In this document: piece after piece, positions 11,201 through 26,200 of the stretch
Numbering within the stretch: position 1 is the first letter of the stretch
Layout of the letters: every line of letters starts with the position of its first letter
From: Eublepharis macularius
Lineage: Eukaryota > Chordata > Lepidosauria > Squamata > Eublepharidae
Direction: 5' to 3'
NCBI RefSeq assembly: GCF_028583425.1
Contig: NC_072797.1
Coordinates: 25,516,001 to 25,580,000, forward strand
DNA: 64,000 bases
Program-made: the position numbers and the translations under genes
The notes under the pieces: generated by a model
Seen by the model: the letters and a program-made list of their open reading frames with translations, nothing else
Databases searched by the model: none
Told to the model about the DNA's origin: nothing

Positions 11201-14200
11201 TGAGCTGAGACTGTCAAAAGGGAAAGGTTAGCAGGCAATGGGATTCTGTTACATGGTCTTCCTGCCCAGGTGACCACCTGATTCCTCCCATGCTGCACTA
11301 CTGCGAATTCCAGTAATCAATAAATGTTCTGCGCTTCATGTGTAATGATGGCTTCAAAAAACACTGACCCTTTGTGTTAATGTTATCTTCCGCTCTGCAT
11401 TGGGTCTCTTCTTGCTGCTCTGAATGCAAAGGCATTCACAGCAGCAATATAGCACCCACAGGGCTACAGTGATATGATAATTCCTGATTAGGGGCTACAC
11501 TAATTAAGGGCTTCAGATTAAGGGCAACATCCACAGGGCTACAGGGATATGTCAATTACTGATTAAGAACCTCCCCCCTGCCCCAGCCCTTCACCAGAAT
11601 GGTGGGGATGGCAGCCACAGGCGGCTGGGATAGGGGAAATGGAATTGACATGGGTAGGACTGGGAAAGATCAGCACTTTTGCTTCTCCATGGCAACCACC
11701 CTGTTTTGACTGTGATCTTTCCAAAAACGTCATAGGAAAATAGGTTTAGGACAGATCACAGCAAAGCCAAGGAAAAGCTGCAAAATCATGAATGCAGCAC
11801 AATGCCATGTGGAAGTTTTTTTAAAAAGCTTGCTGCATATTACGTCTCAAACTAGACCAAAACATCAAGATGGAAGAGAATGAGAGCCAGAGGTATGTCC
11901 CAAATGTTTAGTCTCCAGACAGATGTTCAGGTGACATGAAGGATGGAGAAGAGACAAGGGCCGATTCCGCACAGCTTACCTGAAGCTGGAACGTTGCGGA
12001 ACATGCCAGGAAAAACGTGGAAGATCACGTTTTCTCGCGCGACATCGCACAAAACTCACGCAAGAAAACGTGATCTTCTGCGTTTTTCCCGGCATGTTCC
12101 ACAACATTCTGGCTTCAGGTAAGCCGTGCGGAATCGGCCCAGGTATCATTACAACTCCATCTTATACAGCCTGGCAAAACTTGTGACCTGCCCCAGACAA
12201 CCCACCCACCATGGAGGGCTTGATATCCCTTCTCTTTGTTGCCTGCCTGTATTTGCAAAAAAAAAGAAGGCTACCCCATTGCTGACAGGTTAGAGGCAGG
12301 CAATATCTGGCTCATCCTTCCTACTTACTCACAGTCCTCCTCGGGAGACATGCACACACATTGGGACTCCACCTCTTTCTGTCCAAGCCTGCAGTTACCT
12401 CTGGAACTGATTTGCTCACCTGAAAGAGAATTTGGCAATCGTCACACTGTGACGGCTTGGCATGAGCTGAACCATATATCGCTGGCATCACTGCCTTGTC
12501 TGCAGGCAACGAAAAGGCCCCTTGCTTTCAGCAAATTCAAGAGGTTGCAAAGGGAAGCAAAGGGTGGCCTCCGCCCATCTTAAGAGGTGGCGGCCCCTGC
12601 TGGAAAATCAGCTGCGCTTCCCTTTGACTTGGTGACCGGCAACATGTAAATATGTAAAATTTCATCTTCCCAGCTTGCCAGGAAGATGAGTAGACTGTAG
12701 GATCATAGATAAGAAAAAAAAATGGATGAATGAGGTTTAGAACAGACCTGCTTAATCTGTGATCTACCGAGTTTTATATGTCACCAATCATGTGTTTGTG
12801 GCCTGCCAGGGAACTGGCAAACCTTTTGTTTTTACAGTCCCATGAAGGGGAGGTCAGGAGGTTTATTGGAGAATCATAAATTCTGCAAGTTTGATTTATA
12901 AAGTGATACCTGTTCAGCCTTATATGGAGTATGAAGCAACCAAATAGCAAACCCTTCCCTGGTTGTTGTGGGTTTTCCGGGCTGTATTGCCGTGGTCTTG
13001 GCATTGTAGTTCCAGGAACTACAATGCCAAGACCACGGCAATACAGCCCGGAAAACCCACAACAACCATCGTTCTCCGGCCGTGAAAGCCTTCGACAAAA
13101 CCCTTCCCTGTTCCTTCTGGTGGCCATGGGAGGTCAGAAAAACTCCATGGCTGTTCCAAATCTCCACCTGGTGCCGCCACTTCTTCCCCTCACTCTCCAG
13201 CAGTGCCAAAACAAATCTGCTGCCACCAATGACTCGATGAAGCCACATCTCTAGCACTCTGTGTCTGCACTGGCATGTACAGGTTCCGCCTAATTGCCAC
13301 TCCTCCCACTACACTCCTACGAGCATGTGCAAGAGAGGTCTATCACAACTTTGTAATTTAGAGCTAACATGCTCCAGAGAGGGTGAGCTTTTCTGCTCCC
13401 CTTTGCCATTACCGCACTTCAGATAGCAAGATGGAATAGATGCGGTGTTTTTCCAGAAATCAGACCTGGAACATTTAAAACATAAGGAAGTTGAATAAAT
13501 GAACAAAAAGATTGCACATGCCCTGTTCAAGCATTTTAGGTTGAGCAAGGGAACAGAGAAAAGGTGAAAACACATAGCCCTCTTTCCATACACTGTATTT
13601 CCTAAATGATGTTTATATAAGACAGGTTAGCTTTACCTGAAGTAGCAGTATTTTAAAGTTCTTCATTACTTTGAGCCCTGACCTGGATAGCCCAGGTGAG
13701 CTTGATTTTGTCAGATCTCAGAAGCTAAGCAGGGTCAGCATTGGTTAGTACTTGGATGGGAGACCTCCAATCAAGACCAGGGTTGCAGAGCCAGGCAATG
13801 GCAAACCCCTTCTGATAGACTCTGATAGACCCTCCGCCAAGGGTTGCCATAAATCAGCTATCATTTGAGGGCACCACACAAACACATTATCTTAGACCTC
13901 CTGGTTGGGACTTTTCTCCATTGTCCTTCACTGCATGAAAGACTGAGTCCCTAGAGTCCCTAGATATAAGCTTAATCTATCATGGCTTGTGCTCCCAAGT
14001 GAAGAGCATGTTGCAAGAGAACTTCTCCTTTGTCTGCTGAGTTTCAGTAACCTGTCTCTCCCCCCCTCTGCCCCTTGGGATGACCTTCTTGTCCCTCCCT
14101 GTCTCAAAGAAAGAGTTTTCCTTCTATCACTTCCGATTTCAAACATTATGGTGTGAGGTCAAAAGCTATTGTCATGCTACAGCTAGTTCCATTGGTGCAA

Positions 14201-17200
14201 CTGTTTGAGTGCTCTGTATTGAGAGCTTGATGGCTCCTTTCTTCAGTTCCTTTCCCTCCAGTACCTAGTAGTCAACTCCTGTACATGGACATGGAGCAGT
14301 CACAATGGTTGAAATATTGGGGAGAATTCTTGGATGGATGACATTTCTCCACACCAAGTACAAACCAAATGAACTATCACAGATGGAAAATACATGACAA
14401 GCCATATCAGGTACGTACGTTTCTTGCAAGACAGTGATTCCAGAACAGGAGGGTTCCAGGAAAGGTCATCCCCACAGGTGTATTTCTTTGGTCCAGTAAG
14501 AATGAAACCATCTGGGCAGCTCACCTGGATGGTTTCCCCAATCTGGTATTGAAATTTAAATGGGGAAATTGAGATGGCATCAGAAAACAACGGCCTGGAG
14601 CAAGCTGACGCTGGAAGTAAAGAAAGATCAAGTTAAACTATTCAAGTTAAATAAGTCATGCTTCATCTTACCAACGGCTTGCATGACAAGAAATAATGTA
14701 GGGAAGCACTGTATCTTGAACAAGGTAGGAAGGAACTGTGAGACAGATTATATTTAAAGGACTTTATTAAAGCCATTGTTCTGCTTCTTACGTTGGCATT
14801 CGACACCATGCTGATTCCATGTTTTGTCTGGAAGGCACCTAAGGAACTGGTACCCTACGAGGTCATGTCCATTCAGGCAGATGACTTCGGCCTCTTCTCC
14901 AACTGAGTAGTAAGTTTTCTCATTCTGAAATTGAAGCAAATAATGCATTAAATGGAATATTCCATGATATGAGCTGAGTTAAAAAAAACCTAAACTTCTT
15001 TTACTTGCTGAAAATATCTACACTTACATGTCCATTTACATCTGCACCACCAGAATAGTTGTAAAGCGGCAACTGGGTTTGGCTTAAAGAAGAATGATCT
15101 GGGATCATCCCTTACTATACCTTTCCTTAACATAGTGGATATCAAGGTGTTGCAGACTTTAAGGTTAACTGGATATGCTATTTAAAATGCTTAGCATAAG
15201 CTGTCTGAGAAACTTTAAAAATGCAAGCATGCATTTTTCCTCACTGCTCCAGAGATTCAGAGTTTTGGCCAGGGAGAGAGAACTCACATACAGGCAAGAA
15301 CCAGATCTGCTGAAAACTATTATTACATTGAATTACGAATAAATTGATTCAATGCCCAGAACAATCCTAGAAAGGACTATACAAGGTTTGCTGCAAATAT
15401 TCAGCTGAGGTATGCTCCGAGGAACCTCACACCTTTAGAAGGTAGGGATCAGAAAGCTGAATAAAGTCAAACATTGGCTCATGTAATTGTATTTATATGA
15501 GCTAGCAACACCCTTTTAGCACTCGAATATCTCAGATTTAGAATTCAGTGAGACTATCTTATCTTTTCTGCAAAGGCTCTGGAAAGAATCTTAAGAAGTT
15601 GCCATTTTAAATTCAAGTTTAGAATAAGAAATGACATGTATGCCTGTTTACTTTGACTTATGCTAGTGTTACCTCTACATTCGTGGTGTCTGAAGAAGGC
15701 AGCTTTGGCTCTCGAAAGCTTACACCCTGAAAATCTTATTGGTGTCTAAGGTGCCACTGGACTCAAATCACTGTAATAGCTTGAGGGTTTAAGGCTGGGG
15801 GATGGAGTGGAGATCCCTGAGGTAAATTTCTTTAAGGCTCAGGGATTTCCACTCCTTGTGGAGATAAATTTACTGAGGTAAATTTTCTTAGGGCTGAGGG
15901 TTCTCCTCTCCTCCTTGTATCTGACTCTCAAGCTTACACTCTGAAAACTTTGTTGGTCTCTAAGGTGCCACTGGACTCAAATCTTGCTGTTCTACTACAG
16001 ACCAATATAGCTACCCATCTAAAACTATTTGTGATTCTTGTTCACTTAATCAAGAATAATTAGATTAATTTTAAGTAAATGTTTTAAATACAACACAAAC
16101 TGATCTTTGGCTGGGATATAAGGGTTTCACCCAGTACCTAGAATAAATAAATAAATTTCTGATCTGCTTGGTCTGGAGACTGGGACCAGTTAAAGAATGA
16201 TCATTAGCAGGAATGGTCATTCTCACATAGCACTGTGGATGAGTGGTTAGTGCATTGCCTCAAGACAGCCAAAGAGACTTTGTTTACATGTGGCTGGCTT
16301 GAAATAATGGCTCCTCACAAGAGGGTTTCTTAACTGTCACAAATGTTGAACTTGGACCTTTCAGTTTTATTCTTTAGAGGCATAGGAGACCTCCCCCCAA
16401 AGAATTAAGCCATCAAATATGGCTTAATCTTTTCCAGAACCATATATTCCTGTGCAAAGTTTTCCCAGCCTATTTGAAATGTAGTTTATTTTTAGCTTTA
16501 GTAACACTGCTGGCGCCTCCTTTGAGGCAACCCCAGCAATCGCCTCCAGTGCTGAGGCGCCGGAGGGGGCGCCAGGGGTGGGGGCATGTGCTGTGGAGCT
16601 GGCGGCAGCAGCGTGTGGGCAGCTGACCGGGAGGGATGGAAAGATGCCCGCGCGCTGCCCAGGATGCCTGCCATGCTTGGCCCAGCTCTCTCGTGCTGCT
16701 GCCGCCGCCAACATGTTACCCCAGCCAGGAGCAGCAGCCACGGGCCAGGCATGGCAGGCATCCAGGGTGGCACGTGGAGCAACGGAGCTGGAGGGCTGAG
16801 AGGATGCACACACACCTCCCCAGCCACCTGCCATGCCTGGCTGGGCCAGCAGCCTCTCAGCCCAGCTGTCCACAACCCCGCAGTCTGGGTGTGCATGTGC
16901 ATGCGCACGCGCACGCGCATGCACAAGGGGGCAGGAGCAGTCCTGAAGCTGCCCTCCCCAGCCTTAGGTGCCAGAAACTCTGGTGCCAGCCCTGTTTAGT
17001 ATTATGCAGTCCTACATTCATACATTTCAGTCATAGCTGTGCTGCATCATGGATTCTGTAGTCAATGTAACTAAGAAACCCACAGAGCAGCACAACTGTG
17101 AGTCTCTCTACACAAGACATCTTACACAGGGATGCTCAGGTGAAAGATCTTACACTTCTTTTCCCATTGCGGACACAATGCACTGCTAGGGAGACAGAGT

Positions 17201-20200
17201 ACACTTGAATATAAGACCACACAGAAAGTAAGTCACTTGATTGTCCCTGAGTAAGATGTCTTGTGTAGAGAGACTCTGTGAGAGAAGTGTACATGTGCAG
17301 TCAAGTTCTGAAGTGGTGGAATCAGTTCAGATATTTAATCCTGCTCCCTGCCCACATTGGCACATAATTGTTAATTCCTGAAGCCAATTGCAATTTGTCC
17401 CAATTTTATGAGAGCCTTTTTAAAGTAATCATCTTGTAAGTGCATGTATGGGGAAACATAATCAAAGTGATTACCTGTTTCCCTGGAACAGAGCTGTGAG
17501 TGAGTCTCAGGAACAGGTGTGCAGCGTGGCTAACCGGCACAATATTTGTTTGTACATTCTCACAAGAATATTTATAAAAGCGATCCTAAGATTGCAAAAC
17601 AGCTCTTAAAGATTGGTGTTAGGGGCTGGACACACTAGGCCTGTCTCAAACCCTTCTGTAGCTGGCAAGTGCTCCTCACCCGGATAAATCCATTTTCTGG
17701 TGGTATTGGCGTCAGACATCCAGATTCAGATTCAGGCTCGTACATTTCTATCTCTCTTCGGCCTTCATCGTCATTTACACACGGAGCCCCCCTGAAATGG
17801 TTGATCTTCCAGTCAGGAACATGGTAAAAAGACTCTCAAACAAGAGTCACAACAAGCCTGAAATTTGGAACATCTCAAAACCTTTCAGAATGCAGAGGGT
17901 GGGGAGGTCAGCAGCTGCTGGGACCCTGTGACCAGCCAACCACCTCGCAACCCAATAGCACAGCCATCCTCACAATTCTTAAGCACCTAGAAAGGTAAGA
18001 GGCAGCAGTGCAGAAGTTCTTAGCTTGTACACCCCATCTCTTCTAAGTTAAGAAGCTCACTAAGGGACTCCAAAGTCACAGAGCCAGTACAATTCGAGCT
18101 GCTTCCACATGGCAAGGCTTCTGTGTTGCTTCATCACCACTGTGAATGGAGAGGAATGCATGTTTGCAACAGAGAGTTTTTGATATACTTTCGCCAACTT
18201 TTTTTCTAACTTCTCCCTTCTACACATACTCCACAGTGATTCTGCATTACCTCTAGGGACCTAATTGATGAGCCATTCCCCTTTTTGATTTGTTTTTTTA
18301 CACATGTGCTATAATGCTATAATACCTCTATTAACATTTGAAATAGATGGGGAAATGGATTGTCATAGAACTATAGCAATTAATGATTTTTAAAGACTCA
18401 GAAGGAAAAAATGCTTGGAAAATGGTGACTGCAAGAGGGTAATGGTAGGGAAATGGTGTTGATGTGGACGGGATCCTCACAGGGCAGAAAAATGCACACC
18501 ACTCCTTTCAGACAGCATGCTAATACAAGCTAATGCACTTGGACTGTGTTCCTTTCAAAAAGGACAGCGTAAAGCAGGTTAGGGAAAGAGCATTGTGAGG
18601 ATGGGGAAAACTTCTAAACAGCAAGATGATTATTGAATGACATCATACAGAAATGCAAAAAAAAAATGTGGCCCAGTTTGGAAGTCAAGGTGGGAGAAAA
18701 TGTCTTTGTGAAAGTAGTCTTAGAGCGGAACCACAAGTGACAAAAGGCACAGGTTGGACACTTGTCAGCTTCCCTCAAGTTTTGATGGGAGATGTAGGCA
18801 GCTTGGCGGAATGTTGGACAAGTGACAGTTGAAAAGTCCATTGGACAGCAGACAGAGACCCAAGCTGCAAGACTAGGATGCCTACATTTTCCATCAAAAC
18901 TTGAGGGAAGCTGACAAGTGTCCAATCTGTGCCTTTTGTCACTTGTAGTTCCGCTCTTAGAATGCTTCAGTTAGGTTAGCTTTTTAAAAGGCTGTAACAG
19001 TACAAGGATGTCAGTTTTGATCTGCAAAACCCTGCGGAGAGTAAACCCGGAGATGAATGATTAAACAGCATAGTATCCAACAACATGTGGATCTGGTCCT
19101 AGACTCATCCAATCCCTGCCTGAACCACACATGCACAATCACATTCAAGACCCGAGGCAGTAAACACAATGTAGCTATTGCAGCCCCCACTCCCAACTTT
19201 TTAAAGTGATCTTAAGAACACATGATTTGTGACATTCATACATATGGAGAAAAACCACGTCATGTGTAGTGACAATGCATGCAAGACCAAGGGGGAATGT
19301 GCAGTCTGTGAAAGAGTCTAGCAAAGCAGGAGGGAACGCTAAAGCCTTGAATTTATTTTTAGTTACAAATCATTGAGTAGTAATGGAGGGTCCCATTGAA
19401 CCCAAAGGAGCTGAGTTCCATGTTTGAATGAATGTCAATGTCAGATTTTAAGAGAAAAGAGAAATAGAGCACTTGGGGTGGTACTGTGGCTCAATGGTAC
19501 AGCATCTGCTTTGCTATCAAAAGGTCTCAGGTCCAATCCCTGGGACTAAGCTACAAGTGACGCCAGACATGTCAGGGATGCAATTTTACCTGGGAACTGT
19601 AGTTGAAAACAGCATTATGTCCCTAGCGTGGGGAGGCAGGGGAGGGGAAGAGCTTTTCAAAGACAGCTGCGTGGGATCACTGGGAGAGAGCAACTTTGCA
19701 ATCTCGATGGAAAGATGAACTACCAGCTCTTCCACTCCCCTGTCTCTGCACTAGGGACAGGGTCCTGTATTCCTCTCTCCATTGAGATTGCAAGAAAATA
19801 ATTTTTAAGTTCGTCTCCCCCTGCAATCCTGCACAGCTGTCTTTGAAAAGCTCTTCCTCTCTCCTGCCTTGCTGTACTAACACTGTTTTTAACTACAGTT
19901 CCCAGGTAAAATTGCATCCCCAACACATTAAAAAAATGTGTCTATGCTAAAAAATACCTAGCTTAGCTCCCAGCATCTCCACTTAAATGGACCAGGTAGT
20001 AGATGATGTCAAAGGCCTCTACCTGAAACCCTGAAGAGCTGCTGCCAGTCAGAGTAGACAATGCCACTGGCTCTGAAAGATCTTGAATGATCTGACTTTA
20101 GGATTGCTAGCCCCTCCCCCATCTTTAAAGCAGGGGTCAAGAGGGCTCTCTAGGAAGACACATGCGCCCCAATCCATATGACTCGTGTGCATGTTCTAGA

Positions 20201-23200
20201 GACCCTGATGACATAGTTCTGGTTGAAAACCAGAAGCTATGGGGTTTCAGCAGGGCCAAAAGTGGCCCTAAACTAGGGATGCCATTCCCCCACTGGGGAC
20301 GGGGGACCCCCCTCTCCCATCCTCTTCCCCCTCCACCTCTACTTGTCTGGCAGGGAAGGAAAGGTGGAGGAATGCCGCCCCAGGCGCGCTCTCAGGAGCA
20401 GTGCAATAACATCCCTCCCAGTGGTGATGTTATCATGCCACCTGCACTTCTCAGCAGTCCAATATTGGTTCTAAACAGGCCAAATTGGGCCCATTAGGGC
20501 CCAAATCAGCCCACTGTGAAGTGCATATGTACTCCCATGCCTGCGTAATGACATCGCATAGGTGGCAGAGAACACACGCTTTGCATGCATGAGAGGAGCA
20601 TCCGGGGATGCCAAAAAGGTAAGTGCCAGGTCCCTTGCCCTCCTACCGGGAGGTTAGGGAGAGTTGGCAACCCTACCCTAAACAAAGCATTGTCAATATG
20701 TTTGGGGACAACTTGGTGCTCCTGAGGACCCATAGCTTCTGGTTTTCAACCAGAAGTACATAATGAGGGCTTTTGGAATGTGCATGCACCATTTTGCGGC
20801 ATGCTCCAATGGCTCCAACTTGCCTTCCCTACACATTTCCCACTCACCAGCCAGGAAAATGGGGGAGAGGGGTGAAAGGTGGGGGTTGGGGATGCCCTGC
20901 TCCCAGCAGGGGGCAGGCAACCCTATCTGATTTAGCTTACTGTGTTCACATGAGAAGGATATTTTTAGAAAGGATATCTTTCTAAGTGACGGAAAGAGAC
21001 AATTGCTGAAATGGATGCAAAGACTGGCTATTTAGCCGACTAGAGTGAAGGTCATTATACTCATTGCAGGGGTTTCAGAAACAGAAAGGCAGCCTGTTAA
21101 CATAGTATGATCAGATAAGTTATAAGCCAGTTTTATTCCAGCTCATAGAGAATGAGAAGATATATAGTGCTGATAGCAGTAATATTCTAAGGTTGTATGA
21201 GTGGCATCAGACATATTTCCTGCACAATACTCAGTTTTGATTGTTGGAACACACAAGTAAATAAGGCTGCCTTTACAGCTGCCTCCCCCCTCTCAGCCCC
21301 TGCACCAAGCTGAGAGTTTCAGGTGCCAAAACGAGATTGACCTATCTCGATGCAGCATCTGTTTTGTCAGACTGCCCATTCCTCCACACTGCCATTTATG
21401 CCTTTTCCCCAGTATATGTATGTGATTCAACCCCTCCTCAGAATGCATCTTTGGCCTGAGCCTATAGTTCTCATTCCAAACCAAAACAAACCCTTAAATA
21501 CAAAAATCCAGGCAATCATTTGCCACTAGAGCCTGTACTGGTAGTTTGATCAAGGAACTGAAACGGGCCATAGGCAGGTTTCTTTCTCTACTGCCCTGTG
21601 TGTCTAGAACCAAACAACCTCCTCTGGCTTCTTTAGGCTGTAAGCTGTTTACAGGACTAAGGACTTCTCAGTCAGAAACTTGAAGGACTGTCTCCTTCCA
21701 TATGTTCCTGTGCACCAAATACGGTCTTCAGGAAACCATCTGTTTGTGATCCCACCTCTTAAGATGGGCCCTAGAGTTCTCTGGGGATTACAATTGATCC
21801 CCAAACTATGGAGATCAGTTCCCCTAGAGAAAATGGCAACTTTGGGTGGCAAACTCTATGATATCATATCACCGCTGAGTTCCCTCCCCTTCCTATACTC
21901 ATCCCTCCCCAGGCACCACCCACATACATCCAGGAATTTCCTAAAACAAAGGTGGCAACCCCATAAGGTGGCCTGTCGGTTGTCATCCAGAGCCTGAGCC
22001 TTTTCCATTGCAGCCCTGCTCCATGAAATGGCGTCCCTGAAAAAAGTGAGGGAAGCTCCCACCTTGGAGCTCCAATGATTGCATGTTTGCTAGGGCTTTT
22101 GAGGGAGTTTGAATGGCATACATCTTTTAAAGCGGCGGGAGAGATTTGGGAGTTGCTATTTTATTTTAGATTCAACTGTAAATGTTTTTAATCTGCTATT
22201 GTAAGACACCTTGAACTTCAAGGAAAGGTGGAGTAAAAATAGGGGTGCCATTCTCCCGCCCAGGGCAAGTGATCCTCTGCTTCCACTCACTTGGCTGGAA
22301 GGGGCATGCTTCCTGGGGCATGCTCAGGTGGTGTGTCGCACCCACAGCAGCCCAATTCTCCCCAAATTGCACCCCACAGTGGGCCCGATTCAGGCCAAAT
22401 CACGGTCCTTCCCATCTCAGAAACTCCAGAACATTACATGTAGCCCACAGCGGGCTAATTCGTCCCCCTGGTAAGCACAGGAGTGCTCGGAGGCTTCCCC
22501 TTGACCCATGCAATGATGTCACTTCCCAGAAATGACATCATTGCACAAGCCAGGGATGCAGAAACACAGCAAAGGTAAGTGCCGGGTCCCAGATATCCCA
22601 TTGGGGGAGTCAGGGAACGTGGCAATCCTAGGTAAAAAGGTTTTAATAAACAAATTTCTCAATCAAGTATCTCCCGGAAGAAGGGGGGAATATCTCCTTC
22701 TGCTGAAATCTCCATCTCTATGTCCTTCCAAGCTAGTCGCTAAATATCGGGTTCACACACACACACACACATACACACACACAAAAACCCCCTACAATTG
22801 CATCCTCGTGTAACTATAGGCATTTAAGTTCCTCCTCGACTCCTCTGGACTCTCCCATTCCGTCCCTCTCTTTCTCTGTCTCCCCTGCATCAAAATTAAA
22901 ATCAGCGACTCAAGGCTGTCTGTCTCCTTTGTCAGAGTATTCTTTAAAAAGCTGTATCAACCATACGCTATAAATATAGGTCTCATACTCACCTGTCTGC
23001 AAGTAATGAGACATAGCACTCTTCTTCCTCTTCCCTTTCCCCTTCACAAGGTTTTCCTCCATTCTGGGGTGTGGGGTTGTTACACAGCCGGGTCCTTCGC
23101 CTCTTAAAAGTGGCATCACAGGGACTCCAGGCAGACCAGCAGCTCCAGTAACCATCTACTGCAACTAGAATCCAAATAAGACTAATTTAAAGACCAATGA

Positions 23201-26200
23201 TATGACCAGAAAGTCTCTAAGGGTTGAATAATATACAGCATGGATTTGTCTAATCCACTTTCTGGATTGGTGGTTTCCATATGGGGAGGGGCTTGTGTGG
23301 TTTCCCGGTTGCTGGTGGGGCTGCAGATAAAGTGCAACAGCAATGGGGCTTCCACATGGCATGTTTCCCCCCCCCCCAGCTTTCAGGTCCACACACCCCA
23401 TCAGGCCTTTCATAATTAAAAAAAACCAACTCTAGAATATTATTATACTGATATACTATAGTGACAGTAGGCATAGCAGGTTCTGTCAATTCCTAGCTTT
23501 CATTTTTTAAAGTAAGTCTCTAGAAAAGGCAAAAATATGCCTTTTCCCGTATATCTTTTTTTTAACGAAAGCCGAGAATTCAGAGTACCTGTTACACCTA
23601 TTGTTACAATGGCATATCAATATAACAGTAGTTATAACAGTATCAGCTAAGTTTATGGTGACCAGTTTTTTTTAACCACATTCCATGAAGGCTAGCATCT
23701 TCTAAGATGTCTAGTAATTCTTTTCTTTATTGAGAGGAGTGTATTCAAAGATCTTGGTCAAATGTAGATGTCGCATGTAGATCAGACTTAATAAAATTGC
23801 TTAAAGTGCAGTCCTAAGAACATTTTCCTGGGAATAGGCCTCAGCGGAATAGACCTGGTTGGGAATCTGAGTTGACCTACTTAGGATTGCTCTCTTAGTA
23901 GGGTGGCCAGTCTAGATTCTCTCTAGATTCTGGTGAATCCTAAAGCATTCCATGATGTGGTGATGTCACTTCCAGGTATACTCTCAAAAGCAATGTAGTG
24001 GTGTTGCAGGATGCCATCTCCCCATTTCCCACATGCCACTTCATTGAGGGTCTGTGGTGGATGGGGTAGTACCAGTAGCAGGTAAATGGTTATCCTGTCT
24101 CTTGGTCACCTTAAGAGTGCATTGTACACAGCTATCTCAAAGTCTCTGATTATAGGGTAAGTTATTCAATGGCTCTTACTGAGTGTTCAAATCAGTTCAT
24201 GAACATTTACTCAGGAACTCTTATGCCAGCCTTGTAAGGTAAAGCAGCATTATTAGTATATTTGCACAGCAGTGGAGGGCTGAAGAAGAGAGATCATAAG
24301 CTGATGAAATCATGGCCAAGGTGATATTTGAACTAAAGATTTCCTGGCTCTTTTAGAGTAAAAATACACGTTACTAAGTACTTAGGGACACTCAAGTGAA
24401 CCTCATTTCACGTGTCCCCCCTCTAATTTCCCATGCACTTGCTTTCACAATCACACTTAAATTTGTTCCATATGAACACGTTCAAGTGTTCAATATCAGT
24501 TCCTCTTCAACTGCTAAAAGTATCCCAGTTTCCCCCACGTCCATTCATTGAGGTGTTCATCTTGACACTTCCTCACACCTTAAAGAAATGCAAATTGGCA
24601 AGTCAAAGGAGCCTACAGTACTTGTTCTTGCAGCAAAAACAAAGCCGAATTGGCACTTTGCCCTCTGGAATCACTTGCAGATGCAGTCACGCAAAGGGAG
24701 CGCCTGTGAAAGTGGCAATCACATGCGCCAAGCAAAAACAGCTTGCATGTGAATTGAGGACTACATATACAATCCTGCACTTGAACATTCCTGGGTACTT
24801 AGTAATGTGTATTTCAATTCTCAGTCACGACCTTATACCTTGGTAGACAACTGAACTATAATAAAACGGGGACAACTCTAAGAGGTACTACTTTTGGAGT
24901 GTCCTTTGTGGGTAGATAAGATGAAGCATGCTAGAAATTTTACTGTAAATACCTGATGTGTGATCCGGTGCTCGTATCTCACAGTTATCGCCATAAGTTC
25001 CAGCCTGACACACACAGAGGCATTCAGTTCCAGACAAAACAGGCTGCCCATTGTTGGGACAAGGAGCACACCGACATGGGTCATATCTCTCAGTATATTC
25101 TGAAAGAGCCCTCCTGAGATTTCTGCGTTTTGTTACAGCACACGGAATGTTCTTTACCAAATCCAAAATGGAGGCCACCTATGAAGAAAACGTAACAGGA
25201 TTCTCAAAACCTTACCATCATGGTAAACAGGATTGCCAGCCTCCAGTGGTACCTGGGTGAATTACAACTGATATGTAAGCTACAGAGACCAGTTCCCCTG
25301 GAGAAAATGGCTGCTTTGGAGGGTGAACTCTATGGCATTATACCCCACTGCAGTCCCTTAGCTCTCCAAACTCCACCCTCCAAAGGATCTGTCCTCCAAA
25401 ATTACCAGGAATTTTTCAACCCTAAGATTTGGGTCCAGTAGCACCTTAGAGTCTTTAAGGAGCTACAGGAGCCAAATCTTGTTCTCCTATTGCAGATCAA
25501 CTTTACCTTACATCCCCCTGTTCTTAGAACAAAGTCTTGAACAATAAAACTGCAGACTAACATGACTACCCACCTGAAACTACCAAGCCAGTGTTGTCAA
25601 CCCTCCCTAACATAAGCAAAAAGTTGTATGAACTGTAGTGTGATATAGTGATGGACATTTACTGGGGGAGGGGGCTAGGCTCAAGTTAGGGTTATCAGCC
25701 CCCCTCCCAGGGGGGCAGGAAATCCCTCGCTCTCTGTTTCTGCTATTTTACACTTTCCCTCACAACTTTTCCCTCACCAAATATCACCCCTAAGCTGCTA
25801 AAAAAATAACTTAAAGGTGCTTGTAAATTTTCCCATATGGGAGGAAAAGCAGCTTGGGGATTAGAAATGTGAAGGGAAAGAGCTAAAATAGCCCATTTTC
25901 TTCAATGCCTGTTTTCCTCTTTACGTTGTAGCCCCTGTAGATGAAATTTACCTATCTCACAGAGTTTATTGTAAGGAGAAAATTGAGTAAAAGACAGTAA
26001 TGTAAGCTGCTTTGGGTCAGCATGGGGGAGGAAGGGAGGGTATAAATGAAGTTAAATAAGTAAATAAATAAATAAATAATCTATACTTTAAAAAAACTCA
26101 GAGAAAATTATCACAGAGCTACACATAAGCTCCAACTCCACCCTAAGTTTCTTTCTCCTCTTTACTCCGTAGGTTTTGTTTTCAGTGACTTACCTCAAAC

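Larger units (their letters stand above)
14925..17679 (-). other. C6: C6-A intron 13
   Basis: It contains Penelope-like tails (15688-15776, 15928-16025), a GC-rich TIR element (16503-16996) and a palindromic element (17098-17274). The first 750 bases next to exon 14 show no known repeat. Confidence 0.5.
17792..22992 (-). other. C6: C6-A intron 12
   Basis: This intron carries a TAA-target TIR element (18723-18956), a SINE split by a second one (19473-20100), a nested pair of inverted-repeat elements (20211-20761) and two families with GTTGCCA ends (21750-21961, 22236-22632). A CA microsatellite lies at 22753-22785. The 900 bases from 17792 to 18700 are unassigned. Confidence 0.5.

Noticed and set aside
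16424-17061. Several overlapping open frames of up to 166 residues on both strands.
   Set aside because: They lie in a GC-rich TIR element with a near copy at 41648-42140, match no family I know, and are open on both strands because few stops occur in such composition.
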